A stretch of 64,000 nt of DNA from Leptidea sinapis (GCF_905404315.1 NC_066309.1:1860001-1924000); one strand, 5' to 3'; shown: positions 46,201 through 56,800, counted from the stretch's first letter. Made by a program: numbers and translations. The notes: generated from the letters alone by a model not told the origin.

Positions 46201-48779
46201 AGCAGCGGATGTCTTTTGGCTGAAGTTTACCACTTCATAATGATAAACCATCAACACCAAACTTTAGTTGGTGCTGGCAACTGGACTTTATTAGATGTAA
46301 ATACCTTGTGTACATCTGACCTGGTTTTTGAGGACTTGAGAAGTCATATGTCATAACAGATACAGCTTCTACATAAGGATAAATGTCATTGTAAGCACTT
46401 ATAAAGAACTCATCACTTGGATATCCTCGGAATGGTGGGTAGACTAGAATTAATTTGTAGTTCTCTTCATTCATTTCTAAACCTGAAAACAAATAGTGTT
46501 TGACTTAATACAAATTGTTTTATTTATTTTTTAATAACTTTAATTTACTGATATGTTACTGATATCTGGTATTGGTCCATCTGCTAAAAATGGAATAGAC
46601 CTTACATTACTCCCGAATCGATAGGCAGAGAATAACTAAATAATGAACCTTCATTTTCCACAGTCGAGAAATAGGTATGATGTTCCTAACTGCCACTCCT
46701 ATCAAACACAGCTAAACTTGGCACCTTTAACTATATCTTTTCATGTTAAGCCTATGTCAACCTTTCTGAACTATTTTTCATTTACACTTGCTTTACTAAT
46801 TTGTGGAATCAATCTACTTTAACCATCCTCTCTATATATAATTATGTTTTCATATTATGTGTGTGGTACACAGATGTTGTCGCTAACTATGGGCTTTTTG
46901 AGAAAGCTCATGGTCGCTCAGAGGGCAATGGAGAGTGCTATGCTCGGAGTTTCCCTGCAAGATCGAATCAAGAATCAGAAGATCCGTAGGAGAACCAAAA
47001 TAACTGACATAGTCCAAACAATTGCAAAACTGAATTGGGCAGGGCACATACATCGACAGACAGATGGGGCAGTAAAGTCCTCGGATCGGCGAACACGTAC
47101 CGGGAGATGCAGTGTTGGGAGGCCCCCCACAAGATGGACCGACAATCTGGTCAAGATCGCCGGAATATGTTGGATGAGGGCAGCGCAGATCCGATCGTCG
47201 TAGAAATCTTTGGGGGAGGCCTTTGTCCAGCAGTTGACTTCTTCCGGCTGATGATGATGATTATGTGAGTCAAAAAAAATTTCAAATCACATTAGACAAT
47301 GTTACACTGATTCAGTTTATAATAACTGTAAGTTAAAGACAATTATAATGTAAGACACCAACCAAATTGCTGAATAAATTTTACTGATTTTTCTACATAT
47401 TTTCCAATTTGAGAGATCATTTCCAACACAATCCCGTCAAAGTTCCACTGCTTACATGTTTTCTTCACCTCTTCTATCAATGCCTTTTGCTCTGACATTG
47501 ATGATGTGTCTTTGAAAAAAGCTTTCAGGTCTGCTGATTGCCAATTATCAAATAAGAGTCTCGGCAATACTAAAAATTCAAAAATTATACATTATTACTA
47601 CTTATAATATTAATACAATAATGTTTTCATAAAATTTTTGTATTGACATATTCTGAATCAAAACAATTATGTTTCTAAATCCAAGGCCTGTACACCATTT
47701 TACACAAGTGTTTAGATGGCTAAAAATGTTTAAATGGCTTCGATCACCACAGCTATACCAACAGTAATAATAACAAACAATAATCAATAGTATATTAATA
47801 ATTTATTGGTGCAAATAAATGGAGAATGTAGATCCCTAACAGACTGGTATCCCAGAAATCTAAAATGTATAATCAGACGACAATACAGAAGATCTATCTT
47901 CTGTGGTAACTATAACAGGCAAGATGTGGTCTACAATCGCTAGAGATAGAGTAATAGAGGTATATAGTGAAAAGGGTTGGAAGAGTAATAACTTTGTCAA
48001 TAGACAAACAGATAGAAATGTAGATGTTTAGATAAGGATATGTTTTTACCATCTGAATAAAGTATTATAATATATTTTTATTATATGAAGAAAGGGATTA
48101 TATTTTTGATAAGATGATGTGCCAAACAATTAATTTAATATTTACTTAGTATGTTTAAATGCTAGTGTAGTTTGGCACTGAATGTTCAATAGAAAGGTGT
48201 GTTATGCAGATACAGAATAATCTACTAACTTTTGACATTTCCAGGAGAGCTTCTCTGCCTGACTTCTTTCATCCATGCATGATCCACATCATGTAAGCCT
48301 GTAATTATGTAAATATTTGGACTTTGTCTCTTGACTTGCAACCACACCGGTGATATATAGTTAAATTTCGGAGCCCACGTCTTCGCGACATTATACCCTT
48401 TGTCGTTCCACTAAAAATATATTATGATTACATAAATCATTTGAAACAATTAAATTAGATTGCTTTCCACAGACTTGTACATTTTCTTGTATGGAAATTG
48501 ATCGTTAAATTCACACTAACTCACCGGAGTAACATAACCCAAAACAGGATTCTTGAAGTTCCGTGTTATAACGTTTTGATGGTAAGTTGCATGATATTTA
48601 ATAATATCTTTCGCATACGGAGTTTCTACTACCAGTTTTCTATCCAACACATTATTTTTACGAGGTCCTTCCTGTGGTTTTACACTTTTTTGTGACCTTT
48701 TATCAGCCGGCGGCGATAAAGTGGCAAGACAAACACTCAACATAAATAAGACCTCTACAAATGTAGTCAAACATTTCAT
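43120..48779 (-). CDS. CHID1: Chitinase domain-containing protein 1, complete, 6 coding exons
   Basis: GH18-fold secreted or lysosomal glycoprotein; the vertebrate protein (SI-CLP) is a saccharide-binding lectin-like member. Exons 48779-48525, 48410-48230, 47569-47363, 46482-46321, 45494-45257 and 43261-43120 join to 1185 nt, 394 aa, close to the human 393. Seen: signal peptide (1-22, [20 protein letters not shown]); LGYVTPWN at the start of the barrel; [37 protein letters not shown] at 189-196; [24 protein letters not shown]; and C-terminal [16 protein letters not shown]. In catalytic GH18 enzymes the strand-4 motif is DGxDxDxE; here it is DGIVLEMI, so the catalytic Glu is missing and chitinase activity is unlikely. 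All introns are GT-AG. Start: first Met before the signal peptide. Introns contain RTE, SINE and mariner insertions. Confidence 0.95.
43310..43420. repeat. LINE 3'UTR-like fragment in CHID1 intron 5
   Basis: AAAATCACTTTATTCATTTA GGTCACGGAAATGACACTC recurs (variant) at 57785-57850. No coding sequence. Confidence 0.4.
43480..43590 (+). repeat. CR1/jockey-like LINE 3' end, short
   Basis: GCTCCTGTGATTCCTCTGGT GTT and GGTGACCCGAACGCTCGTTT, then a CTCTTCCATAAAATA end. About 60 bases of the usual 3' region are deleted. Confidence 0.5.
43595..43768 (+). mobile_element. Non-autonomous Helitron-like element
   Basis: The body has AAACCACTGATCGTATCGACATGAAAC-like sequence (parts at 43637-43663). It ends ACGAAGCGGGCGGGAACGGCTAGT (CTAGT at 43764-43768), a classic Helitron terminal sequence. 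Confidence 0.55.
44192..45147 (+). mobile_element. Internally deleted mariner in CHID1 intron 5
   Basis: Terminal inverted repeats start CAGGGTGGACCAAAAGTCCG at the left and the same 20 bases, reversed, at the right; the match runs for about 24 bp. TA flanks both sides (44190-44191 and 45148-45149). The element is 956 bp, against about 1.3 kb for an intact mariner, and runs opposite to CHID1. Confidence 0.88.
44310..45045 (+). pseudogene. mariner transposase, dead (catalytic part deleted)
   Basis: N-terminal helix-turn-helix pieces: [20 protein letters not shown] (about 44310), [54 protein letters not shown] (44660-44710). Near 44850-44890 the text jumps to [22 protein letters not shown], the C-terminal end. 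The middle of the protein, which should hold the DD34D aspartates, is absent, and at least two stops and several frameshifts are present. Confidence 0.8.
45257..45494 (-). CDS. CHID1: CHID1 exon 5
   Basis: Acceptor TATATTTCAG|GACCAA; encodes [50 protein letters not shown] to NYIEL; donor TTAAA|GTGAGT, phase 2. Confidence 0.93.
46030..46230 (+). pseudogene. RTE-like LINE 3' end in CHID1 intron 4
   Basis: Degraded match to 47060-47240: GTAAAGTCCTCTAATGGCGA, GATCCGGTCAAGATCGCCAG and GGAAGGCCTTGTCCAGCAGC. Opposite to CHID1. 45500-46025 before it shows nothing. Confidence 0.5.
46321..46482 (-). CDS. CHID1: CHID1 exon 4
   Basis: Acceptor TTTGTTTTCAG|GTTTAG; encodes [20 protein letters not shown] to [12 protein letters not shown]; donor CCAG|GTCAGA, phase 1. 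Confidence 0.93.
46870..47262 (+). pseudogene. RTE-like LINE C-terminal fragment in CHID1 intron 3
   Basis: + strand: [80 protein letters not shown], then [13 protein letters not shown] and a (GAT)n tail (47250-47262). Typical RTE ORF C terminus with its trinucleotide tail. Confidence 0.75.
47363..47569 (-). CDS. CHID1: CHID1 exon 3
   Basis: Acceptor GAATTTTTAG|TATTGC; encodes [20 protein letters not shown] to KFIQQF with the degenerate FDGIVLEM motif; donor TTTG|GTTGGT, phase 1. Confidence 0.92.
48230..48410 (-). CDS. CHID1: CHID1 exon 2
   Basis: Acceptor TTTTTAG|TGGAAC; reads [60 protein letters not shown]; donor AAAA|GTTAGT (phase 1). Intron 1 is only 114 bp. Confidence 0.92.
48525..48779 (-). 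CDS. CHID1: CHID1 exon 1 (coding)
   Basis: 85 codons: signal peptide, a basic linker and NPVLGYVTP. Donor ACTCCG|GTGAGT, phase 0. Confidence 0.93.
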
Positions 48780-49040
48780 TGTTACTACTTTTATTTATTT
48801 ATTAAAGATTTTTCGCAACAATATTAATCAGTATTACTGGTCGCAATTGAATAGAAACCACAATAAAATTCAAAATCCACATACACCAATTACCTTACAG
48901 TCCTAAACAAACACAAATATATACAGTCAATAACACTCAGTACTTACATACACACAAACACAGCAGCACAACTGACAGCAAGGTTAGGAGCAAATAGGAG
49001 TACCTATATTCTGTGACTGACAGTGACAAGTGACAGCACA
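48780..49040 (-). promoter_or_regulatory. CHID1: Presumed 5'UTR and promoter region of CHID1
   Basis: Between the CHID1 start codon and the first repeat (49060). No clear TATA box or arthropod initiator that I trust; assigned by position only. Confidence 0.3.
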
Positions 49041-49059
49041 ATCGTGAATCGATCCAAAA

Positions 49060-49410
49060 AAATACTCTTAGGCCTCCTCTCCATTATCGGCGATGATCCT
49101 TACCTGTATCATCGTCTGTCATCGGCAAGTTAATCGTTGATTATAGTGTAAGCATCCACACGATCGTCAATTGTCCGTGCGACAAAGCGAAGTACGTACG
49201 GCTTCGCTCACTGTCCAGTGTCTTCCAGTGTATGAATGACCGGCGATCATGTTGGCACGCAAATTCCCTTTGATGCGTGCCCGAAGAACCGACAAGTAAC
49301 CGATTCCCGCGATAACTACGACGATTATAGACGAAGATCGGCTACTAGAAGCGATTAAGCCCTTCACGCTTCACAATCGTGTTCGCGTGTAATCACCGAT
49401 TGTGAAGAGA
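49060..49410. mobile_element. Possible MITE or short DNA transposon
   Basis: Imperfect inverted ends: CCTCTCCATTATCGGCGATG at 49075 and, on the reverse strand, CTCTCTTCACAATCGGTGAT near 49391-49410. The interior is GC-rich and carries many CGAT words. No transposase. Confidence 0.35.
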
Positions 49411-49649
49411 GAACCAAATTATTAGTACTTTACGGTGCCAGAATTCTTTTCAACAAGAAAAAGAAACCCATTAGATTAATGGGAAAAGTAATTCGTTGGC
49501 TAACCTAGGTATACCCGAGAATAAACCAATCATTTGCAAAACGTTTACAAATAGATATTTTTCTTATGATTGGTCTATTTGGACGTATTATGTTTCTCGC
49601 ATATTTTATTTGCTAGCCTGCTTTAAATTCGGAAAATTCAGAATTAAGG

Positions 49650-50042
49650 CCGGAACGCATTACAGCGGCGCTTCACTGCACAGCGCGGCACAAAGCGTCG
49701 AAATATTATTTCAATCATTTCGAATGGAATGGTAGGTATTGTATGCGACATAGCAAGCGGCGCGTCGCTTCAGTATACATATTGTTAATTGTAAAAAAAA
49801 ATCTTGATATCGTGACCGGTATTTCAGCAATCCATTTCTTCTTATTTTTTTCTCTTCCATAATAATTCATTTTTCTTCTGTACACGATAAAGAAATATAG
49901 AAAAATCTTCGACACTATCCCTCATCTTGCTATGTTGCTCGCTCGTAAACTGGTATAGAAATGAATGCAATTGTAATGCAATAGGTACCTTCTCACAACG
50001 TGAAACGACACGCAGCCTAGCGCCGCTGTAATGCGGCGTTTA
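49650..50042. mobile_element. MITE with GCATTACAGCGGCGCT ends
   Basis: GCATTACAGCGGCGCT at 49657-49672 is repeated exactly, inverted, at 50019-50034, and GGAACGC/ACGCC extends it outward. The interior has GCGGC words near both ends and AT-rich centre sequence; no ORF with a domain. Confidence 0.65.
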
Positions 50043-50399
50043 TCATAAAACATAACAGTTTTCATATTCTTGGCTTATTCACAGGAATAACTACTGATAT
50101 ACCAAGTTTATTTGGAAGGCCGTATGCATTTATCAAAATACAACAAAAAAAGGAGATACAAATAACTAGCTGTAGAAGTGAAAGTTCAACGGACAAATGG
50201 AAAAACGAATCTGCGTTTTCGATTACCTACTGCAAATTATAATGAAATGGTTAGGTTAGGTACATTTTAATGAATGCATTTTTTATTTAACCAAACATTT
50301 TATTTTATCACACAAAAAAAAACAATTCAATCGCGCTGCCTCTCAACAGGCGTCTCCCCCGTTTTAAGCGGCGCTTAGTTTAATTTACTTTTACAAAAA

Positions 50400-50470
50400 G
50401 ATTAGAAGAAGACGTCCACTGCTGGACAAAGGCCTCCCCCAAATATTTCCACGACGATCGGCCCTGGGAG
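50400..50470 (-). repeat. RTE-like LINE 3' end fragment
   Basis: GAAGACGTCCACTGCTGGAC AAAGGCCTCCCCCAAATATT is the reverse complement of the coding end seen at 47205-47240. Only about 70 bp. 50475-51090 beyond it shows nothing recognisable. Confidence 0.6.
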
Positions 50471-51298
50471 CTTACTCCTAAAATCGATATTCGATATATT
50501 ATAGCATTATTCGTGTCGAATCCTACTCTTAGTTACATCGTGTTCAATGTCGAAACGATGATTGAACGAACGAAACATTTTTCGTATTGGTGCAAACCGT
50601 AGGGTTACTCTTAGTAGAAAATGTCAGAGACGAATATTCGAATATGACAAATAATCAAACGTCACTCTTACGATAATCTCAACGACACATATTAAGCTGT
50701 CGTTGCTAATTATCGTTTCAAGTTGTATAGATATATTTGCCATAAAATATACTTACTTAATAAATATTATTAAAATAATTATATGTGATTTACTATTCAA
50801 CAGGATTTTGCAATGGCCGCCTGAGAAATAGGAAGTCGACGAGAAGGGTTGAGTTACTTTTTTTTACATTTTATTATCCGCAAGTATTGTATTATTTATT
50901 AAATTTTAAATGGTCGTATTATATGCATAACATAATTTTACATTTAGTGTAAATGATACCAAATTGGTGGTGCAGAGTCTGGCATGGTCATTAGCGCCTA
51001 AACTTAAAAATGTCTTGACTTTTGACACTTATCAGCGACATAGCATAGATAATATTTAGTTTTTCAAGGTTTGCATATAATTTATTCACTATACGAGGGC
51101 TGCACTAAAAGTATCGGGAATGGAATATTTCCACTGTTCCTGTTGTCATATTAAAATCTTTTTAATTGAAAACTCCTTGGTTTTATAAATCGAATACCAT
51201 TTATTTATTTAAAAAAAGATTCTCGGTTTGTCACAAGGTCTTTTCAAACTTGTATAGTCGTTGAGAAAATGGAATTGACTTGAGAAAATTCTAGAGCG

Positions 51299-51610
51299 AT
51301 GACTTATTATGACTGTCGAAGTGGTTTAAAACAGTGTGTTGACCGGATGATTTCTGCATTTGGTGATGAAGCCCCATCCAACACAACAATTTATCGCTGG
51401 ATTGCTGAATTTCTACCTGGCCGTGTCAAGCTCAGTGATGATCCCCGTCAAGGTCGTCCAAAAACTGCAGTCACCAAAGAAAACGTTGATGCTGTGCGTA
51501 AGCTGATTGAGGAAGATCGACATGTGACATACCGCGAAATTCAGGCAACTTTAGACATTGGCATGAGTCAAATACAAATAATCTTGCATGAACAATTAGG
51601 TGTAAAAAGG
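51299..51610 (+). pseudogene. mariner transposase, N-terminal DNA-binding part
   Basis: Reads YYDCRSGLKQCVDRMISAFG DEAPSNTTIYRWIAEFLPGR, RQGRPKTAVTKENVDAVRKL IEEDRHVTYREI, SQIQIILHEQLGVKR: the two helix-turn-helix units of a mariner transposase. It runs into LINE sequence at about 51611; the predicted frame beyond this point (to 51754) is not transposase. Confidence 0.85.
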
Positions 51611-51795
51611 AGTGGTAGTACTTTTAGGAGTGGTAGTGCCATGTTGGGTCCTCACGGACACAACCGAATTGGGCCGGCACGCCCGGAGAAATACCACTCC
51701 CCCACTCGAAACCGGCGTGAAATAGCGGCTATGCCGCTGTGTTTCGTCCGGTGAGTGGGGTATCCGGAGGCCTACACCCCCCCTCCCAAATATAA

Positions 51796-54700
51796 ATGGC
51801 AGCACAGACTAAAAAGAGACTACTCCAGGACGGTACCAGGCTATGCAGCCCTGGAGAATCCGTCCCTGGGCGTCCACAATTAGGGCCTGTACCTAACAGT
51901 GGTAGCCCAGGCTGCCCCGCGTATTCTGGAGGGGCCAAATCTGCGCTGACTCGGGGCAAACAGAGCAGGAGGCTCAAACCACCCTCCTCCACACTCGCTG
52001 TGGACTTTTGCAACATCAGGGGGCTTCGCTCAAATTTAAATGCCGTCCACTTTCACCTGGAGACGGCTAAGCCAGCCCTGCTCTTTTTAACCGAGATACA
52101 GATATCGTCCCTGGCTGATTCATCTTACCTTTCCTACCCGGGGTATAATTTGGAACACTCCTTTATACCACGGGCTGGCGTGTGCGTTTACGTCAGGGAG
52201 GATGTCTGTTCTCGACGCCTGAGTTTTCTTGAAGGACAGGACCTATCCATCATCTGGCTGCGTGTAGACTGCGATGACCATCCGCGAATCTACGCATGCC
52301 TGTATAGGTCCCATAGAGGTAACGCAGAGACTGACCGGCTCCTCGAACACATCCAAATGGCTACAGATTCCGTTTTGGAGCAGATCCCCACTGCAGAGAT
52401 CGTGTTTCTTGGCGATTTTAACGCCCACCACGCCGAATGGCTAGGCTCACGTACCACCGATCATGCAGGGAGATCTGTTCACGACTTCGCCTTAGCATAT
52501 GGTCTGACGCAACTGGTTATTGCGCCAACGCGAATCCCAGATGTGCAAGATCATACACCTTCACTGTTGGACCTTCTGTTGACCTCACATCCGGACGGCT
52601 ACCTAGTTTCCGTTGACCCTCCTCAGGGATCGTCGGACCACTGCCTGATCCGGAGCACCGTGCCGATCACGCGCCTAACACGGCCCCGCTTCTTAGGCTG
52701 TCGCCGCGTGTGGCACTATAGGTCAGAAGAGTGGGACGAGATGCGGTGCTTTTTTGCATCCTACACGTGGAGGCAGATTTTCGCTGGGAGATCCAGATGC
52801 CGCTGCTGACGCTGTTGCTGATGTGGTACTGCAAGGTATGGAACTCTTCATTCCATCCTCCTCTGTGCCTATCGGTGGCAGGTCCCAACCATGGTTTGAC
52901 CGCTCCTGCAAAATGGCCTCTCGCCGAAAGCAGGAGTGCTATCAGGCTTGGGTCAATGCGGTGGTATCTAAGGATGTGAATTCCAGCGAACTTAAAAAAC
53001 ACTACAATCATGCCTCCAGGTCCTTCAAAAGAGTTATTGCTGACGCGAAGTCGAAGCACATTGGCAGAATCGGCGAGAGACTTGCACGCCTTCCCTCGGG
53101 AACTCGTGCGTTCTGGTCGCTCGCCAAGGCTGTCCAAGGAAACTTCTGCCAGCCAGCCATTCCGCCACTGCACGGGGATGATGACTCGCTGGCCCATGAC
53201 GCGAAAGAGACAGCTGATCTCCTGGGCTCCCTCTTCGGATCCAACTCGACTCTGGATGACCGAGGTGCACCACCACCGCATGTTCCACGGTGCGATTCAT
53301 ATATGCCGGAGGTAAAAATCCGGCATGGTGCCGTGCTTATGGCGCTTCTCACCTTGGACATTCACAAATCGAGCGGGCCCGATGGCATTCCCCCGATAGT
53401 GCTGCGGACATGTGATCTGGAACTGGCGCCGGTCCTTACCCGTCTTTTCCGGCTCTCCTACTCATCAGGCGTAGTCCCGAAATTATGGAAGGCGGCTTTA
53501 GTGCACCCGATCCCTAAGAAAGGTGTACGCTCAGATCCGTCCAACTACCGCCCCATTGCCATTACCTCCATTTTCTCCAAAGTAATGGAGTCGATCATCA
53601 ACCGCCAGCTCTTGGGATACCTAGAGGGGCACCAGCCGATCAGCGACTGCCAGTACGGTTTCCGTCAGGGTCGCTCAGCTGTACCTTTCCCATAAATGGG
53701 CGCAAGCGGTTGAGTCGAAAGGAGAGGCGTTTGATCGGGTGTGGCATAAAGCGCTTATAGCGAAACTGCCATCCTATGGGCTTCCCGAGAAGTTGTGCAA
53801 ATGGCTCACTAGCTTTTTGGCTGATCGGAGCATCAAGGTTGTTATCAACGGTGCATGCTCCGACTTAAAACCCATAAACGCTGGTGTCCCGCAAGGCTGT
53901 GTGCTATCCCCTACGCTGTTTCTTCTGCATATCAATGATATGCTGCAAATCAGCAATATTCATTGCTATGCAGACGGCAGCACGGGGCATGCTTCCTACA
54001 CCGGCCGTGCCAACATGTCCCGGGATAGCGTCGACGAGAACCGGAACAAACTTGTGTCTGAAATCGAGACTATGCTTTGCAAAGTCTCGGAATGGGTCCG
54101 ACAAAATTTAGTCCAATTCAACCCCAAGAAGACACAAGTTTGTGCGTTCACCACTAAAAAGTCTCCCTTTGTCGTATCCCCTCGATTCGAGATCACTCCT
54201 CTAACTGCCACAGCCTGTATTGGCATACTTGGCGTCGATATATCGAGCGACGTTCAGTTCCGTAGTCACTTGGAAGAGAAGGCCAAACTGGCCTCTAAAA
54301 AGCTTGGTGTACTCAGTAAGGCGAGACAGTACGTCACTAAAAGCCATCGCCTGCAACTTTATAAGACGCAAATTCGGCCTCATTCGGAGTAGTGTTCTCA
54401 CCTCTGGGCGGGTGCTCCCCAGTACCAGCTTTTTCCATTTGACCGCATACAACGAAGAGCGGCTCGAATCATCGACGATCAAGTCATCTCCGATCGGCTT
54501 GATTCTCTACATAGGTACTAAATGAATTATTAAGTTATTTACGTCTCATATTATAATATCTTAAAATTTCATTTTATAAATATTATTGATATCATTGTGA
54601 AATCCGACATGTTTCAATATAACAGTACGATTAGTGTTTAGACAATTTTGTAACATATTTTGCATGTCAATTGACGAAACATATTGGATTATCCATTATA

Positions 54701-55075
54701 TTGTTAACACCTTAAGTACAATGTTTCCTGCAAATAAAATTTCATTTCATTTCATTTCATTTCATAGCATTGCGTAGAGATGTGGGGTCTCTCTGCATCT
54801 TCTACCGCATTTATCACGGGGAGTGCTCAGAGGAGCTGTTCGGGTTGATTCCAGCGGCCGAATTCCACCATCGAACATTACGTGCAAAGTACCATCCGCA
54901 TCACGTAGACGTCTGGCATTCCACAACCGCGCGTTTTCTTCGAAATTTCTTGCCTCGCACAGCCACTTTATGGAATCAACTACCGGCAGCGGTCTTCCCG
55001 AACAGATACGACTTAGGGACCTTCAAGAAAAAAGAATACTCCCACCTTAAAGGCCGGCAACGCATTTCTTGACAC
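51796..55075 (+). pseudogene. LINE ORF2: endonuclease plus reverse transcriptase, inactive
   Basis: Endonuclease 51990-52660: VDFCNIRGLRSNLNAV, LTEIQI, VFLGDFNAHHAEWLG, SLLDLLLTS, GSSDHCLI (catalytic His in SDHC). Frameshift near 52760. RT: HKSSGPDGIPPIVLR, NYRPIAITSIFSKVMESIIN, QYGFRQGRSA (53660), then a frameshift and short deletions. Motif A should read xLDxxKAFDRVW, but the text goes directly from KGEA to FDRVWHKAL (53730-53750), so the catalytic Asp is lost. Motif B is AGVPQGCVLSPTLFLLHIND. Motif C reads YADG instead of YADD (about 53968-53979). C terminus: RIQRRAARIID, AALRRDV-like after the insertion, [16 protein letters not shown]. It cannot be active. Confidence 0.8.
54515..54767 (+). 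mobile_element. Retroposon fragment with a (TTTCA)n tail
   Basis: Breaks the LINE reading frame. It starts GTACTAAATGAATTATTAAG, has AATAAAATTTCA at 54733-54744 and ends in about five TTTCA units; CATAG occurs on both sides (about 54510-54514 and 54765-54769), a likely 5-bp target duplication. No ORF. A pentanucleotide tail suggests the 3' end of a LINE or a SINE. Confidence 0.6.
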
Positions 55076-55159
55076 ACCTGTTGTTGCGGATGTCCACGGG
55101 CGGTTGCCTCACCTCTCCCCATCCCATGAGCCTCTTGCCCGTTTGCCCACTCTCATAAA

Positions 55160-55488
55160 AAAAAAACCGCCGCATCATCCTCCATCACGACAATGCGAGT
55201 TCCCACACCGCGCACAGAACAAAAGAGTTTTTAGAGCAAGAAAACATAGAATTATTAGACCATCCGCCGTACAGCCCCGACCTAAGCCCTAATGATTCAT
55301 ATACTTTCCCTAAAATAAAGAATAAATTGCGTGGTCAGAGATTTTCATCACCTGAAGAAGCTGTGGACGCCTACAAAAAAGCCATTTTGGAGACCCCAAC
55401 TTCCGAATGGAATGGTTGCTTCAATGATTGGTTCCATCGTATGGAAAAATGTGTCATATTTCGCGGAGAATACTTCAAAAAGCAATAA
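55160..55488 (+). pseudogene. mariner transposase, C-terminal catalytic part
   Basis: Reads NRRIILHHDNASSHTAHRTK, LDHPPYSPDLSPNDSYTFPK IKNKLRGQ, SPEEAVDAYKKAILETPTSE, then FRGEYFKKQ and TAA at 55486-55488. HHDNAS carries the second catalytic Asp and PNDSY the third (DD34D). About 130 residues between the two parts, with the first Asp, are gone. Confidence 0.85.
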
Positions 55489-55679
55489 ATACATTTTTAA
55501 ATAGTAATGTTGTGTCACTTCCTTGATTCCCGATATTTTAAGTGCAGCCCTCGTAACATCGTAAAAAAATCAAAATAATCTATGGTTCCGATGTTGTTAC
55601 GATAAACGATATGGAATGCGAACATTTGTTAGAGTAGGGTAGGTGCAATGCGATATATTCGGAGTATTATCGTCTCGTT

Positions 55680-56800
55680 CCGAATATATTGTTGTCGATT
55701 TTGTGAGAAGACCTCCTGCACTGCCCTTATCCATCGTATTCCGGCGACCTGTGGCAGATCGTTGGTCCACCTTGTGGGGGGCCTACCAACACTGCGTTTT
55801 CCGTTACGTGGACGTCATTCGAGGACTTTACTGCCCACAGGCCATCTGACCGTTGAATTATGTGCCCTGCCCACCGCCACTTCAGTTTTGCAATAATTTG
55901 GGGTATGTCGGTGACTTTGATTTTCCTACGGATCTCCTCATTTCTGATTTGATCTCGCAGGAAAACTCCGAACATAGCCCCATTCTATTGCCCTCTGAGC
56001 GACTATGAGCTTTCTCATAAGGCCCAAAGTTAGCAACCACTTCTGGGTACCGTAAGTCATCACTGGCATCACACACTGGTTGAAAACCTTCGTCTTCAGA
56101 CACTGTGGTATTTGGGACGAGAAGATTTAACGGAGTTTCCCGAACGCTGCCCATCTGAGTTGGATTCGACGAGTGACCTCTTTCACGAAATTGGACATGC
56201 CTAACTCAATCTAGTTAGGCCAAGGTTACACGTTAACAATTTCGAAAATGCAGTTCCCAACAGTTACGGGAGTTGGTGCAACGCCGACATGGATATTAGA
56301 TATGATCTTCATCTTGTCCATGTTCATTTTGAGACCTACTCCTTGGGAACCTGTATTGTGGCTATTGAGCATATGGCTAAGTCTTCCATGGTCTCAGCCA
56401 TGATTATGATACCATCTGCGCATTAAAGGTGAGTAATGAATTCACCGTTGATGTTGATACCAAGCCCGTTCCAGTCCAGAAGCTTAAAGACATCTTCCAA
56501 TGCGGCGGTGAACAGCTTCGGCGATATAACATCGCCTTTTCTGTCTCCCTCTTGCAGACGGATAGGCTTCGAGAACTGATCCTGGAGACGAACTGACATG
56601 GTGACGTTTCCATACAAACGCTTCAACGCTTCGATATATCGATAATCAATGTGGCACCTATGAAGAGACTGAAGCATCGCTCAGATCTCGTTCGAATCAT
56701 TGGCTTTCTCATAGTCCACGAACGCCAAGCATAGTGGCTGGTTATAATACTCCTTCGTCTTCTGTATAACCTGTCGCAGCGTATTTATGTAGGTATATTA
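55680..56800 (-). pseudogene. RTE-like LINE, 5'-truncated, broken reverse transcriptase
   Basis: Minus strand from about 56780: KTKEYYNQPLCLAFVDYEKA (motif A, then a change after A), YIEALKRLYGNVTMSVRLQD, LQEGDRKGDVISPKLFTAAL EDVFKLL, INGEFITHL followed by a stop where YADD is expected (CADG). The C terminus at 55727-55975 is RDQIRNEEIRRKIKVTDIPQ, KWRWAGHI. Many stops. 56800-57165 beyond its 5' side is AT-rich without features. Confidence 0.7.

Larger units (their letters stand above)
51611..55160 (+). mobile_element. CR1/jockey-like LINE inserted in the mariner
   Basis: A single ORF2-like coding region starting at an ATG (51796), a 3'UTR with GCCTCTTGCCCGTTTGCCCA, and a poly(A) (55157-55166) that merges with the mariner sequence. 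ORF1 is missing. It is itself interrupted at about 54515-54767. It belongs to the same family as the fragments at 9600, 19265, 21060, 33620 and 60010. Confidence 0.8.
51094..55553 (+). mobile_element. mariner element split by a LINE
   Basis: Left end CGAGGGCTGCACTAAAAGTA (51094) and right end, reversed, CGAGGGCTGCACTTAAAATA (55553), each followed by TCGGGAAT. TA flanks both (51092-51093 and 55554-55555). The transposase remains lie at 51299-51610 and 55160-55488, separated by a foreign LINE. Confidence 0.88.

Noticed and set aside
49167..49367. 66-codon minus-strand frame as the start of a transposase
   Set aside because: No catalytic or DNA-binding motif is seen; low-complexity Ser-rich start.
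51611..51754. C-terminal part of the frame starting at 51299 as transposase
   Set aside because: After GVKR the frame reads LINE 5' sequence, not mariner; it is an accidental fusion.
52667..53361. Minus-strand frames of 204 and 117 codons
   Set aside because: Antisense to the LINE ORF2 in the mariner; the coding frame on the + strand has the RT motifs.
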